NCBI GenBank assembly: GCA_017607445.1
Contig: JAEVHH010000001.1
Span: 2,542,001-2,606,000, forward strand
DNA length: 64,000 nt
Source: Histoplasma ohiense
Taxonomy: Eukaryota > Ascomycota > Eurotiomycetes > Onygenales > Ajellomycetaceae
Direction: 5' to 3'
Shown here: in pieces, positions 12,545 through 25,028 of the stretch
Position numbering within the stretch: the first letter of the stretch is position 1
How the letters are laid out: every line of letters starts with the position of its first letter
Made by a program: the position numbers and the translations under genes
Notes under the pieces: generated by a model
What the model was told of the DNA's origin: nothing
What the model saw: the letters and a program-made list of their open reading frames with translations, nothing else
The model's database searches: none

Positions 12545-13718
12545 TTGGCCCGGGGGAAGAACGTAAGGATCTTCTGTATGATGTTAGCTACAAACAGCTA
12601 CCAAGTGGCGCGATTCAAAAGTCGAACAGCATAAATGAAAGAATCTGTTGGCTTGGGGCTGTTCATAATATAAATCCATGAGAGCAGAGCAGGGCAGGGT
12701 ATACGGAGAATTGAATGGCCTGCCTCATTATGAATGAAACCTACCAACTCTAGGTGTTTTCGCGGATTCATTCTTCTTTCCGAAAAGCTTGCCTAGAACC
12801 ATCATATAGTTGTCTGTTGATAGGGTGGGTTGGACCTGGATAGAATGGAAATCGATCAACGTTCTTTAAGAACAAATATCGATTCTCTAATTGGCGTGAA
12901 GGCTGGCAATGCGATCCTGGCAGTCATCGATATAACGGTTACTTCCTCCTCGAAAACGAGGCGTGCCTGTATATTTATTCCCATCTCCGTTGCAGGATTG
13001 CGATGATACTGCCCCTCACTTGCCCAAGGCATCCTCTCGTACTCTTTTTCAGTTAGAACCCTCGTATTCAAAACTTAGCTCGGGCGGTGATATCGGCGAT
13101 GCCATCAGTTCTCGACCCAATCAGTTCCTCTCCATGCACATGCACCAGCATCGTTGGCGGTCGATTGGCAAGGCACATTATGGCGTATTGATTCTCTTGG
13201 GTTCTCTTAGCTGATCAGAGAATAAAATCAGAGGGGATGGCAGGCAGGATGCTCCAACGAAACAGCGAAAACTAGTAGTGTCCGCAAAACCTCGTCCCTT
13301 CGAAATAAATAAGATTTAATAAGATTGAACATAACTCGCGAAACTTGAAAAAGTGTTCCGTCATGGCGCCTCTTAGGAAGTGGAGAGCACGCAAAACAAA
13401 ATCTATACCATTATTTGCGGCCAGGCACCCGTTTCGTTGGCCAAGAAAACCCCTTGTGAAGCTCTGGGAAGAAGAAGAAAGTTGGGCCGAAAGAACAGGA
13501 GAAAGCGAAACCCTTATCCCATTTATTCTACGGGTTATAAACTCGCATCCATAAAGAACAAGTGGAAAGAAAATATTGCGTAAGGAAACCTAGCATCCAT
13601 TTTACAAAAGTGAACTAAATTGACAAAATTTGAAGAGAATCTGAATCAAAAGCGGGAAAAGGGAAAAAGAAGAAAAAGCGAGGAAAGAGCAAGAGGGACG
13701 ACCAAGAATGAGCAATAT
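12545..13718. other. Intergenic; possible lost 5' part of the TPR gene
   Basis: Minus-strand open frames at 13071-12856 and 13173-13066 are short and have protein-like stretches (for example MLVHVHGEELIGSRTDG), but no domain is recognisable and no splice sites tie them to the TPR frame. The right end (13560-13718) is purine-rich on the plus strand. Confidence 0.35.
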
Positions 13719-16442
13719 TTATTCGGTTCTCAATACCCTCCGCCCCCGCTTCTTCGGTGCTTTCTTCTTCTTGCGGCCCCTATCGAACGCGGAGGCATTA
13801 TTATGGTCTCGCCCGACGTTATCAAGGTCCTTGACCTTGAAGATTCTGATTATCCAGTTTTCGCTGGTGAAAGCTTCGTCAAGTGTAGTCAACTGTGGGC
13901 CTTGAGCCGGGAGACGCGCACCACGCACACGATCAACCGCTTCACCACCCGGGAAGAGCGCGTTGTAGTTGGAATACGACATTTTATACCTGGATAAAAT
14001 TAATTATTAGTGGGATGAATTGCCAAAAGGTGGAGGGTAAAAGAAAGAAAGAAAGGAAGGGAAAAAAAAGAGGAAAGGGAGAACGCCAGAAAGACAAGAG
14101 AAACATACATCAGACTGTTTCGCATGGCTGGGCTAGCCTCTCCATCGACACGATATTCACCTTTGGGGGTGAAGAAATTTCGTTCCTTGACCTCGTCTGG
14201 CCAAATGCCTTCGGCAATTCGAATCATCCATAGGAATTTGTTGATATCATCTCCAGAGTATCCCACCAATCCACCAAAGACAATTAACACGTAATCAACA
14301 TCGTGTTGTCGGAGAATGGGGTAGCTGACTTCCTCACGCGAGCTCATTGCTTTGCCGACTGTTGCAATATGGGTGTTATTCCACGTATTGTTATCGACGA
14401 GGGTAGGGCGATTAGCCATGCCGCCAATTTGATAGCCATAATCCCACCACGACATGATCTTAGCATTTTCTGGAGTATTTTGGCGTAACCAGTAGTAGGC
14501 TTCACGGAAGTCGTCAATGATGAGCTGATTCCCATCGGGCGTTCTACTTGCCAGAACAACAGAAGGGGACGAGTATGCGTTTGATGTCACCCAGGTACAA
14601 TGAACCACAAACATGAGGAGGTAGATAACGATGGAGGTAGAAATTAACCCCTTTGAAAGTTTGGAATAAATCCCTACAACCTTTGTCCGCGTAGATCGAA
14701 GACCTCCCTTCGGTAAATTCTCGCTGTCATCCTGCTCCACTGGAGAGCTAAGAAGGTAGGTATCGAGGATACTCGACAAAGCTATTGCAGCGGCCACGCA
14801 GACAACGGGTGTGAGAGTAAGCATCAGTCGAACCATGACCCCGGCGAAGTAGCTCGCGAGAACTGCATAGATAACAATGAACACGTGTTCATCCTTTAGT
14901 TTGCTGAAGCACATATATACACCTGCTGGGAAGAGCCATATTAACATGTTAAGGTCGAAGAAGAATGAAGGCCAAGCGGTTGGCTGATGCTCTGAAACGG
15001 AAGCAATAATCGGTATATGGACTTTAGCGTAACCAGTATCCCATAGAGAATAGAACCGGCCACTCCAGGGAGCAATGACACCGGAAACGGTGAGAAGAAC
15101 AAGGCCGAAGAAAGAGACGCCGAATATGAGCCATACGATGGTCGTGAGTAGAGTTTGGAATTGTTTCCCTGGTACCTGGGTGCGAATGAACTCGACAAAT
15201 GCCACCACCTGTATGAGACCGAAAATCCCTACTAGGGATCAGTTTCTATCCTGGGGATTTGCCGCAAAAAAGAAATATAAAACTAGGAAAACATACCTAA
15301 CGCCGACATGTGATCACTGTTTCGAATAGGCAGGAACCCCACAAAGGGGATTTGCATGCTAGCCAGGGTCCCTAGCGCATACCATGTAGTGTAGCTGATA
15401 TAAAGGCGGGAACTGTATCGGCCCATACAGATGAGAACGAATACGTGAAGCGGAATCAAATTGGTGATGAAGACATATCCGCCCCAGGCAGATACCATGT
15501 AACCGTAGAACAAGGCTGTCAGAACACCCCACATAATTGATCCATTTTTCACTGCCTTAATCCAAAGATAAAACGTAAAGACGAGAAGGAATATCGCAAT
15601 AGCTTCATTGTCGTAACTACCAGCGACGGAGCGAGAGATGTAACCAGGCACAATTCCCATGAAGGCAGCAGCAAGAAGACCAGCCGACGGTGAAGGAGAC
15701 ATTTCGCGGGTAAGGAGATACATAGCTATGGCAGTCAAGCCAGAGAAGCCGGGAGCAAGCAGCACGCAGATGTTCCGGATATCGACTGGAATGGAAAGGA
15801 ATCGGAAAATATGGTATATGACACCACTCGTTACCATCAAGCCCGGGTACAAAGTGCCACCAGTAACACGCCCAAGGGGGTGCCATGTCCCTAACCGCAA
15901 GAATATATTATTTTAGATTTTGCTCTTCTGTGATATTGCCAAACGCACTGATAACTCTCGGATATAGCTTTTTAAGGAAGGCTGCCTTACGGTCATCGAA
16001 CCAGTCCCAGAAGCTGTAAAAGCCATGCTTCACAAGGTATTTGGTTGCTCTGAAATTGAACCAAGGGTCAACTGTAGTGTGGATGCTTTGTCAGTATGTG
16101 TTCTGATGGAATAGGTTGGATGGAATATTTCAGTCGAGGAGATAAAATTCGAAGTTGGAGAGAGACCGAGAAGGCAGCCACGCAACGTACACTCATGTAT
16201 TATACTCTCAAATCCTGAATTAAACACAATCGGTTAGTTTCAGTGCATACCACTTCCAATTCCACATATAACATGAATATACAAAAAGAGGGCGAGGGTA
16301 TTGTTATCTTACTTATTACACTAAATAGTCGACTGGCAACAGCGGCAGCGGCGATGAGTCCTAAAATGGTAACACGGAGCAAACCTCGAGTGTTGCTTGA
16401 GTTAGCGCCCCTCAGGACTGGCTCAATTGCAGCGTTGGCCAT
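13719..16442 (-). CDS. STT3: Oligosaccharyltransferase catalytic subunit Stt3
   Basis: Six exons: 16442-16313, 16214-16191 (24 nt), 16071-15991, 15890-15297, 15228-14109, 13989-13719; 739 residues, the usual size. Stt3 transfers the preassembled glycan from dolichyl diphosphate to Asn-X-Ser/Thr sites in the ER lumen. The sequence shows the first catalytic acidic motif (HEFDPWFNFRATKY, rebuilt across the 24-nt exon), the GSYDNEAIAIF loop, the SVSEHQPT motif and the hallmark WWDYGYQ (near 14450-14430), followed by DNNTWNNTH. The membrane half has many hydrophobic segments and the C-terminus ends in a lysine/arginine-rich tail. Introns use GTAAGA, GTACGT, GTAAGG, GTATGT and GTATGT donors. Divergent from CSN8, with which it shares about 350 nt. 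Confidence 0.95.
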
Positions 16443-16794
16443 GCTGGCCTAAATTGCAAAGAAACACAACAAGATGGCTGGGAGCAATGGGTGGTCTGAG
16501 TTGTATGCAAGCTGTCAAGCAGTCGGATGGAGCTCCGCGCCGCAAGGTGGTCTCTCCGGGCTTGGCATCGCGTTGCCGCCTGAGGCTTGAACCTAAGTTT
16601 GAGCTTTCCCCGCCATGTAAACATGTTGAAGGCACTACTATTCTACAATTCCTGTCATCAAACTTCCATGTCTTCTATTCTCCTCATTGGTTAATTGCTC
16701 AGTACCCAGCCACTGCTTGCTTTCTCTCTTGGCTTTGCTGATGTGAATTTTGAGTGCTTAAATAGCAAGTAAATCTATATTTTCTTACCCGAAT
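16443..16794. promoter_or_regulatory. Bidirectional promoter of STT3 and CSN8
   Basis: Only 352 nt separate the two start codons on opposite strands, so upstream elements must overlap. A CTCCTCATTGGTTAATTG segment at 16680-16697 contains a CCAAT box on the minus strand (ATTGG on plus). Confidence 0.5.
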
Positions 16795-17573
16795 ATGGTG
16801 TCACTGGCAGATGTCGCACATCTGCTCGCAACTGCCCCGTCATCAGCAGTTCTTCTACAGAAGCTTATGGAGCTCGAAGGAGACGTCAGTTTAGCAGTTG
16901 GAGATGCCCATATGGCTAGCGACACTGAGTTCCTGAGCATATATTACTCGTCATACTTCTTTGCCCTTTTGCTTGAGGACCAAATGTCCGTTTCTGCACC
17001 TACTTCTATTTCGCTCTAGGCTAATTGTTCTTCTACAGTAATGAAGCACATATGCTAAGTCGTAGACTCCCCGCGAGTCTTGCGAAAGAAGACCTTACAA
17101 TACAAAGCACCTTATCCCTCCTTCGAGCCGTTTGGAACAATAACTACGAGAAGATCTACCATGTCATCAGAACAACACAATGGCCACAGAGCATCAAGCA
17201 ACTAGCTCAACAATACCAACGTAAGTGTAAGAAAGCAAACCATCTCCCGTTTCATTTCGACAATTAACTGTTTCATACAGTCTTCTTCCAAAATAAGACG
17301 TTTCACAATATTAGTCATGCCTACGGATCAATCCGACCTTCAGCTGCTGCTCTCTATTTAGGTCTTAACTCGGTAGAGGAAGATACAATGAGTGATAACG
17401 CATATGGGACAGGCTCAGAGTTGGTTGCCCTGCTCACTGGGAAAGGCTGGGAATGGAACGCGGAATCGAAGCTATTCGCTCCGAAAGTGACAATGCCGGT
17501 GCCTGGGGTGACTGGATCGGAAAGTGCGGCAATCAGAGAGTTGGTAGCACAATTAAGAAGTCATGGCGGTTGA
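16795..17573 (+). CDS. csnH: COP9 signalosome subunit 8 (CsnH)
   Basis: Three exons: 16795-16985, 17039-17220, 17281-17573; 221 residues. The first donor is GTCCGT, weaker than usual, and the second is GTAAGT; both acceptors are CAG. The protein matches the CSN8/PSMD8/eIF3K family: helical N-terminal half with YYSSYFFALLLEDQ, then NEAHMLSRRLP, LLRAVWNNNYEKIYHV, and the PCI/winged-helix part including SIRPSAAALYLGL. CSN8 is a small subunit of the COP9 signalosome, which removes Nedd8 from cullin ubiquitin ligases and in filamentous fungi links light response, development and secondary metabolism. Confidence 0.85.
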
Positions 17574-18422
17574 TGGATAGCTGGCATCTGAAAGGAGTCA
17601 AAACCATTGTAACGAAAAACGCGAATCGAGAGTCGAGAGTTGGGACACTTGAAACGAGAGACCGAGGATGTCTATTGAGCAATTCTCTTGCTTGTGAAAG
17701 GATTGAGCTGTTCTGCTAGGCCAAGTGAAGAAAATAGGATCTATCACATAGTCATCAGTGAGCCCATCGACGTCAGCCGGAAGTGAACCTGTCAGAATGT
17801 CGGCAGTATATCCTTCCATCCCTCTTAATGGTAGCTACATATATTCATTCCCCATTAATCAGTCTTGGCTACACGGCGTTTTCTGTTCGGGGAAGATCAA
17901 AAAATGTGGATGCTCAAAATCTGGATAGAATTTAAGTCGCCATCTAGGATATGTACATGTACAAGATAAGAACAGAAAAAAAAAAAAAAAACCGATGACT
18001 ACCTTTTTATCGCTTTTTCTGCAAACAAAAGGAAACGGAGCTTAGTTATACGCTATAAGTAATACAAAATAGATATTCCCCAAACACACAGCTTGTTCGG
18101 ATATAAATGGGACTCGCTCATGTCCTTTTTACTCGGAAGTTTTTCTAAGGAGTTTGAGCCCCTCCCTTTGTGCTGTTGAGTGCTGCGGAACATGGATCTT
18201 CATCGAGTTATTTCGTCGACAATGAGTCCCTCACAAGTCCTCCACCTCCGCGTGCGAGTTATTTTGGTGTGTTATTTCGCCATTTCCGCAAATTTCATAT
18301 TTATGAACGCTTCAAGGTCGAATCTTTTATCTTCCGGATCGGTTATGACTAATAGTAGATAGTCGTTAGCTATAGTTCACAAAACTGTAGGTATATAACA
18401 AACACAAGAGGAAAGGCATGTA
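17574..18422. other. Convergent intergenic region with an A tract
   Basis: The 3' flanks of CSN8 and the ATP synthase subunit e gene. An A tract of about 17 lies near 17976-17992. Open frames in 18170-18362 are short and overlap in two frames with no domain; I do not call them. Confidence 0.45.
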
Positions 18423-18811
18423 TCAATAGTCAATATAGTCATCCCATCCGGAACTTGGACTTAAGAAATCATGTAATGTACCTCCACTACTCGTCGTTTT
18501 AACTTCTGCTGGCGCATTCTTCTTTGCGTATTCTGCCCGCGCTTGCTCAATCAATGATTCCTTGCGGCTGTATTCGCGATCTATCTGCGCTTGCTTGGCT
18601 TGTGAAGTGAGGGACGATTGGTGGAAGAGGCCGTAGACAATGCCTGCGCCAAGGGCGGAGTAACGTAGTACCTAAGAAGGAATCGTTTTTGATCAGCACG
18701 ATGTTCGAACATATCTCCTCGATTCGCAGATTAGGGCGAGAGTGGACGGGAAAAGTGAAGTTTTCCTCATAAAAAAGCTGGACATACGTTGACACCTTGC
18801 GAAGTAGCCAT
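18423..18811 (-). CDS. ATP21: ATP synthase subunit e (Atp21/Tim11)
   Basis: Exon 1 is 18811-18788 (24 nt, eight codons), exon 2 is 18671-18423; 90 residues. Intron donor GTATGT, acceptor TTCTTAG. The protein begins MATSQGVNVLRYSALGAG, continues with a short membrane segment containing a GxxxG-like GAGIVYG, then SSLTSQAKQAQIDREY and a charged helix. This is the family pattern of subunit e of the mitochondrial F1Fo ATP synthase, which sits in the inner membrane, promotes dimers of the enzyme and shapes cristae. Divergent from the dynein gene; the two starts are about 340 nt apart. Confidence 0.9.
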
Positions 18812-19154
18812 GGCAATTGTTCTGTATGGGTTCCAGCTAGAGAAGGAGAAATGTGAAGGGAGGGACTGCAGATGCGATAAGCGTCAGCTCTGACGTTACG
18901 GGACGGCTTGCGGGCTGTCAATGGTTTTCTGTTAACGTTGTTGAAAGCGAGAGACCCGGCCTTGGGATTGGAGGAAGTTCGGGAATTTTGCTGGGTAGGT
19001 TTATAAAGCCAGGGCTGCTTACTAAGTGAAGCGCGGCTCCTTGTCCAACCCTCGACATCAAACAAGGAGGAAGTAACAGTAAATAAATATATAAACACCA
19101 TCCATCAGCCTCGTCAGTACTACATGTACAGCACCAGTCTCAGGGCACGGATAT

Positions 19155-21372
19155 ATGACAATGCAGCAAAGGAAGGATGAGATTCTGGCCAAGAAGGCCA
19201 AGCTTGCTGAGCTGAGGCGACAACGCGAATTGCGACAAAGGGAATTTTCGCAAACGAGGCAGAGCATCGGAGAAGGAGGATCGGAGGTGAACAAGCTCCT
19301 AAACTTCCCAGCTCCTGGGATTTGCTCTGTGCTGACCCGTAATACATTTGGCAGATCCTAGCTCCGACTCCCGGCCGTGCAGATAGCAGAGCAGAGCTCG
19401 ATAGTTTAATCTCTCGGCTGGTCGATCGGCCTTCATCTGCTGTCTTAAAAGAAGGTGTAGAATCTCCCAAGGGTCGAGGGAGTAGACCCAATTCTGTCCT
19501 CAGCGCCAGTCAACTGAGCGGGGAAATTCTCGAATCAGTGACGCCTCCAACTAGACCTGTGTCTCTCTCAATTGCAACACAAACCACTCCTTTTCCCGCT
19601 GCCGAACCCCCCACTGCTGCAGCGGTCCCGCCACCTAAACCGGAGGTCGTCACCTACAGCAAAGGTGTCCAAACAGACTCATGGACAGAGCCCAGAAGCC
19701 GGTCCATTGACGGCAATTCTGGCTCAGAAGATGATAGCTCTCCCACAACTTCACGTGCAAATAAACGGTTGAGCCGGAGACAGCAGCGTGAACGTGATGA
19801 GGAGATTAGGGGGAGGTTACGAAAGGAGGTTGAAGAGGAGATACGGTCTGCAAAAGAAATGGCAGGTGGGGGAACTACACAACAATCGACAGATATAAGA
19901 TACCCATTACGGACGCTTACGAATGACGAGCTCAATGCGGTCACCTCGTCAAACGATTTCTTGGACTTCGTAGAGAAATCCAGCAGAGTTATTGAAAGAG
20001 CCTTGGATGAGCAATACGACGTCCTTACAGACTATGCGTTAGGTGGTGTTAGTGCAAACGGTGGCGGTGAGAATGATGAATATGGCAATGATAAGAAACG
20101 AAGAGGTATAGAGGAGCTTGTTCAGTTCTATGATGAACGATGGAGCAAGAAGCGAATGATCAGTGATATCAACTTTTCTCCAAAGGTGAGACCTGTCCAT
20201 GATATATATGTAGAAGGAGACATATGGACTAAAATCGTTTCGTTGTATAGTTCCCAGAATTGATACTCGCCTCTTACACAAATAACGTCACCGCACCCCA
20301 TGATCCCAATGGAATAGTACAAGTGTGGAATCTCCATCTCCATTCAAGACCAGAATACGTCTTTCACTCAATGTCCGACATCCTCACGGCGAAATTCTCT
20401 CCATTCCACCCAAACCTGATCGTAGGCGGCTCCTACTCCGGCCAAGTCCTATTATGGGATACCAGATCATCGCGTGCAGGGGGTGGAGCCCCCGTCCAGA
20501 AAACCCCCTTAACCGGTTCCGGTCACACCCACCCGGTTTACAACATCTCCATCGTCGGTACTCAAAATGCTCATAACATCATCACCGCCTCTACCGACGG
20601 CGTTGTCTGCGGCTGGACTGTCGACATGCTCTCTCAACCTCAAGAATACCTTGAGCTCACCACACCACCGCCATCCAAAACAGAAGATCTCGCACCCACA
20701 ACTATGACATTCCCCCAATCCGACCCAACCTTCTTCCTCGTTGGCACCGAAGAGGGCGCCATATACCCATGCCACCGCTACGACCGCGCAGGCGCCAAAG
20801 CAGGTACCGATCATCGACTCTCTTATCGCGGCCACGCCGCCCCCGTCATGTCCACTGTCTTCCACCCAGCCCGTGGTGCCATCGACCTAGGCGACCTGAT
20901 GCTTAGCTCTAGCCTAGACTGGAGCGTGAAACTCTGGCGTGTACGACCGCCCGCCGTCACCTCTACTTCACACACATCCGCCACCACACCCGCACAAGTG
21001 GTTTCGCCTGTCCTGGATCTGAACCGCGAAGACGTCGTGTACGATGCGCGCTGGTCCCCGCATCGACCTGGCGTATTTGCCCTTGTCGACGGCGCGGGGT
21101 CTGTCGAGGTGTGGGACCTGTGCACGGACACGGAGGTATATGCGGCGCGTGCGACGCCGACAAAGGCGCGCAATGCGGTTATTGAGCAGAGTTTGAATAA
21201 GGTTGCGTGGGAGGAGAGAGATGGACGACGTCTGGCGACGGGTGGGCTCGATGGCGTGGTAACGGTGTTTGAGGTTGGGAAGGACTTGAGTGGGGCCCCT
21301 GATGAGGTGCCTGCTGAAGAGTGGTCGGCTATGAAGAAGCTTGTGGCGAAGTTAGAGCAGGGGAGGGATTAA
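19155..21372 (+). CDS. Cytoplasmic dynein 1 intermediate chain
   Basis: Three exons: 19155-19286, 19355-20185, 20251-21372; 694 residues. Donors are GTGAAC and GTGAGA. The N-terminus is a charged coiled coil (MQQRKDEILAKKAKLAELRR) of the type that binds p150-glued/dynactin, followed by ILAPTPGRADSR, a disordered Pro/Ser region and a second charged helix. Residues from about 230 onward give WD-type repeats, with LILASYTNN, QVWNLHLHSR, VGGSYSGQVLLWDTRSS, GHTHPVYNISIV, SSLDWSVKLWRV and DGAGSVEVWDL. The intermediate chain forms the scaffold of the dynein motor and connects heavy chains, light chains and cargo; in filamentous fungi it is needed for nuclear migration and endosome transport. Confidence 0.92.
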
Positions 21373-22101
21373 GTACTTTTTCGATACCCCTTCTCTCCGT
21401 TCCCTTTCCTATGTTTTTTCTTACCTTTCTTTCTTTCTTTCTCTTTTGTCTTCTACTTACATTAATGATGAAAACGCGGGAGGATTGCTAGTGGATATCT
21501 TTGTTAAGTGACTTTATGATCTGCTCAATTTAGTTCTCTGTCTGGTTTGTTCTGGCGTTCCCTCATCTTCTCTACTTTTCCTCTGTTATCTCTTTCTGGA
21601 CCGATTTTATGTTACATTTTCAACATGTTGCCTCTCAGGTCATGCTCTTACAGCGTTCCTTCTCCCCCTCCTTTTTCATTTTAAAGGATCACCTTGTATT
21701 ATCCTTCAGAAAGCTGTCATAAATACGCCATAGATACCCATAGTTTTCTAAACAATTTCTCTTCCTTTGCTCCTTTATATAGGATGACCAGTTCTAAATT
21801 CTATTTTTCTGCAGAATTGGATCAAAATCTGGGAAACCATCACACCGTAACACCTCATTCGCTCAATATATATATATACACGTTCAGTACATATGTCAAT
21901 GCATAGAACCATAGACATGCACTATGGAAAATATTTTTGAAAAAATGAAAAGAGAATATACAATGAATATATAACGTTAAGGAAATGATGGCAACATCTG
22001 TCTAGGCACAGATTCCGAGTTTTGAATAGATGGATGCACCTTCATAATATATAGGCATAAGAAGAAGGGGGTGGGGGCGAATGAAAAATGACAATGAAAT
22101 G
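21373..22101. other. Convergent intergenic region
   Basis: Pyrimidine-rich 3' flank of the dynein gene (TTTCTTTC runs near 21420-21445) and 3' flank of the transporter gene. A short TA run (ATATATATATATAC) lies near 21867-21880. No gene seen. Confidence 0.5.
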
Positions 22102-23928
22102 TCAATATGTGTAGTGGAACCCATCCTGCGAAAAGAAAAGCATCATTGGCATGGATCTTTAAATAGCGGAACGGATCATACGTACCACCCCCTCAATTAT
22201 TTTCCCGCTTGCCCTTTGCTGTCGGTTCATGACATGGAAGTACACAGAGAACATGATGACTATCACAAGGATAAGAATGTGCGAACTAACCGTGGTTTTC
22301 GGCAGGTGTGTTATTTAGTCCAAGTTAGCTCAAAGTGGCGCGCCCCCTTCCCATCCTCCCCAAAAAAACCGAGGGAGACATTTTCCCCTATCCTATCCAT
22401 AACTCCGCACCCGTCGTACCAACACAATGGGATATAATCGTAACTCGCAATATCTTTCATAGTTTTCTAAAATGAAATAAAGAATGAATAAATGAACGAA
22501 AACTCACCCAATAGAAACCCAAACCGCCGTCTCATATGTCGGCGCCTCACTGGATTTCACAATAAAGCTTCCCGCAATGCCTCCCAGGCCATTACAAGCC
22601 GTCACAGAAGCCGCCACGGTAGCTCGCTTCCATTGCCCAACAATATTGTTCGCTTGGTAAGCGTTCAGGGCTGCCCAGTTGGAGACGTACGCACCTGTGG
22701 CGAGGAATATGCCGATATAGCGGACCGTGACTTGCTGCGAGGCTGGCAGGCCAAGCATTAGGAAGCCTGCAATTAGGCTGAGGGAGTTGAAGACGATGAG
22801 GGGACCGCGGAGGCGTAGTTTATCCCCAAGTAGAGAGGTGAGGAGGACGGGAATTATGGCATAATAGTAGGGCTGGTATTGTCGTTAGCTTGATGTTGCC
22901 ATAGTACTATGTGAGGTTGGGAAACGACTAACAGGTGCAGATAGTAGAATCGACTTATCCGTATCAAACCCCATGCCTCCTTGAAGGATTATTGGCAGGA
23001 AGTAAGAGAGCGAAGTCGCGACCAGGTTCAACAGAAAAAAGAGACAGCTGAATCCGTACAATTTAAAGTCGAGAAAATGGACCAGGATCTTGGATATAGA
23101 AAACGGCTCGGGAATTGCATCCTTCCTATCATTGTGGATCCTCCCCGTCGCTATATCTGATTCCGTCTTGGTAAAGAAACGGAAGCTATGATGTGCATTT
23201 TCTGGAAAATCGATCATCCACCAATATGTGATGATGCCAAAGAAGATTGTAATCAGTCCGTTCACCAAGAACATCCACCGCCACCCCTCGAGTCCAGATC
23301 TGCCGCCAAGGAGATTCAAGCCATAATTCATAATGTTCCCAGAAGCCAGGAGTGAAACCTCCCCAGCCTGGAGGAAAGCAAAACGAAGCTGTTGCTCTTC
23401 GCGCGTATACCAGGTGCCGATCAAATATGTCAGTCCAGGGTACATTCCGGATACGGACATGCCTAAGAAAAACCGGACAACAATCATTTGCCTCCAGTTT
23501 TCTACGAAAGTTGTGCACAAGGTAATCACCCCGAAGCAGATAGTTATCAGAGAGAACCATCGCCGGGGCCCGACTAAACGCACTGCAACCGTCGATGGAA
23601 GCTGAAAGATAACACTGGCGATGGTGAAGATGAAGATCGCCACGGAATATCTGTTTCCCTCCAGTGATAGATCGGTCATCATGCTAGTCACGGAGGCTGA
23701 GGAAATGATGCCGGAATCCAGGAGATTCAAACTGCACAAGATTCCAGCAATAGTACACAGGCGGATATCTACCTTCAAGCGCAGTTTTCGCTCCAATCCA
23801 TCTGTGTCCTCCCTGTTTATCATTTCGCCGCCAGCCGCGACGGCAGCAATATTGTCTCCCCCACACCCCCCCTCCACTGGCCTTTCCGTCAACGTAGCCC
23901 CACCGGAGCTGGGCGACTGCAAACCCAT
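22102..23928 (-). CDS. MFS transporter, Dal5/Tna1 (anion:cation symporter) family
   Basis: Four exons: 23928-22933, 22872-22508, 22285-22186, 22125-22102; 494 residues. Donors are GTTAGT, GTGAGT and GTACGT. The last exon is 24 nt and ends GFHYTY, which agrees with the GFRYTY-type C-terminus common in this family. Twelve hydrophobic segments are expected; visible family segments include LNLLDSGIISSAS, the ATSLSYFLPIIL helix, SNWAALNAYQANNIVGQWKR and CNGLGGIAGSFI. Relatives carry allantoate, nicotinate, biotin, thiamine or similar carboxylates across the plasma membrane with protons; the substrate cannot be read from sequence. The first ATG in frame is at 23928. Confidence 0.85.
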
Positions 23929-25028
23929 CCACAAATAAAAAGCGAATGGTACGTTTTGGGGGTAAGCTGAAGAGTTGGGTGTGAGAATCGCTGTGTTATT
24001 ATAGAAGGTAACTTTTTAGCAGGTGTCCGGTCGAACCGGCCAAGCTTCCGAGTGGAAAGGCCGAGGTCCGCAAAATCAATCCCGAGTCGCCATTCCTGAG
24101 AGCGTCCATGGTTATTGTTAGTCAAGATATGAACCGTTGATAGAGCGATAAATCAATCCTCCGGGGAATATACCAGCAGCTTAGCTGGGAGAAACTGATC
24201 GCATAATGGGTCAAATTATGCTGATGGCATAGCCTGAAGATTGTCTCTGGTCCATATCGGCTGGGGCTCGTAGAGAATAGATGAGAATACGGCTGTAGGC
24301 CGATTGACTTTGGGTCAAGTTTCGAGCTCCAGAAATACCTTCCAGGAAGCATTTGCAGTTGGTATTGGTTTTTTATCAACTTTGTATGGCTTCATTTTTC
24401 ATTTGAGCGTGCTGCGGGTGAATTCCGCCACCGCCATTAGTCAGCCGAACCTCATCTCGTGAACATCAACAACACTCTGGTTAGGGTCCGAGTTTAATCG
24501 CGAAACCCACCAAGAGCACACTGCAGCTTTGCCAACAGCTTCCAAAACTCTTCCAGCCACGCGCGCTTAAATACTCGCATTCCCAGGCGGCTGCAGGCAT
24601 TTAGCCGTCCAGTGCCGTCTTAGACCCGCTCTGTTCTCGTCCTTCTCGGGCAAATGGAGCCTAAAACACGCCTGGTGCTTCGCCTCCCCTCCATGGCTCC
24701 AAGAGGGATCCCCGACAATATCGTAATAAAAAGGAGAAGTGAAGACCAAGAATAGAATGCGGCCCGTGTTCGCATTCTTCTGCTTACTTCCTCATCAATG
24801 TGCTTGAATCCTTATTAATTCTGTTACTCTTTGACCTCTCGGTTTCGAATTCCCCCTCCCGCCAGCGCCACCTTGTGACCCCTCCCCCTTCTTGGCCTAG
24901 CTGGTTTCTTGAGAAACCACTGACTGAAAACATATTTGGTCAAAGCCTCGAATCCGCGTATATTGTTTAGTTGGTTGTTGTCCTCCTCGGAATCTTCTTC
25001 AACCAGAAAAACCAGAAGTCCGGAAATA
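23929..25028. other. Divergent upstream region of the transporter and the unknown gene
   Basis: About 1.1 kb. No domain-bearing open frame. The frame open from 24936 in phase with the next gene has no ATG before 25029, so it is taken as 5' untranslated sequence. Confidence 0.45.
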
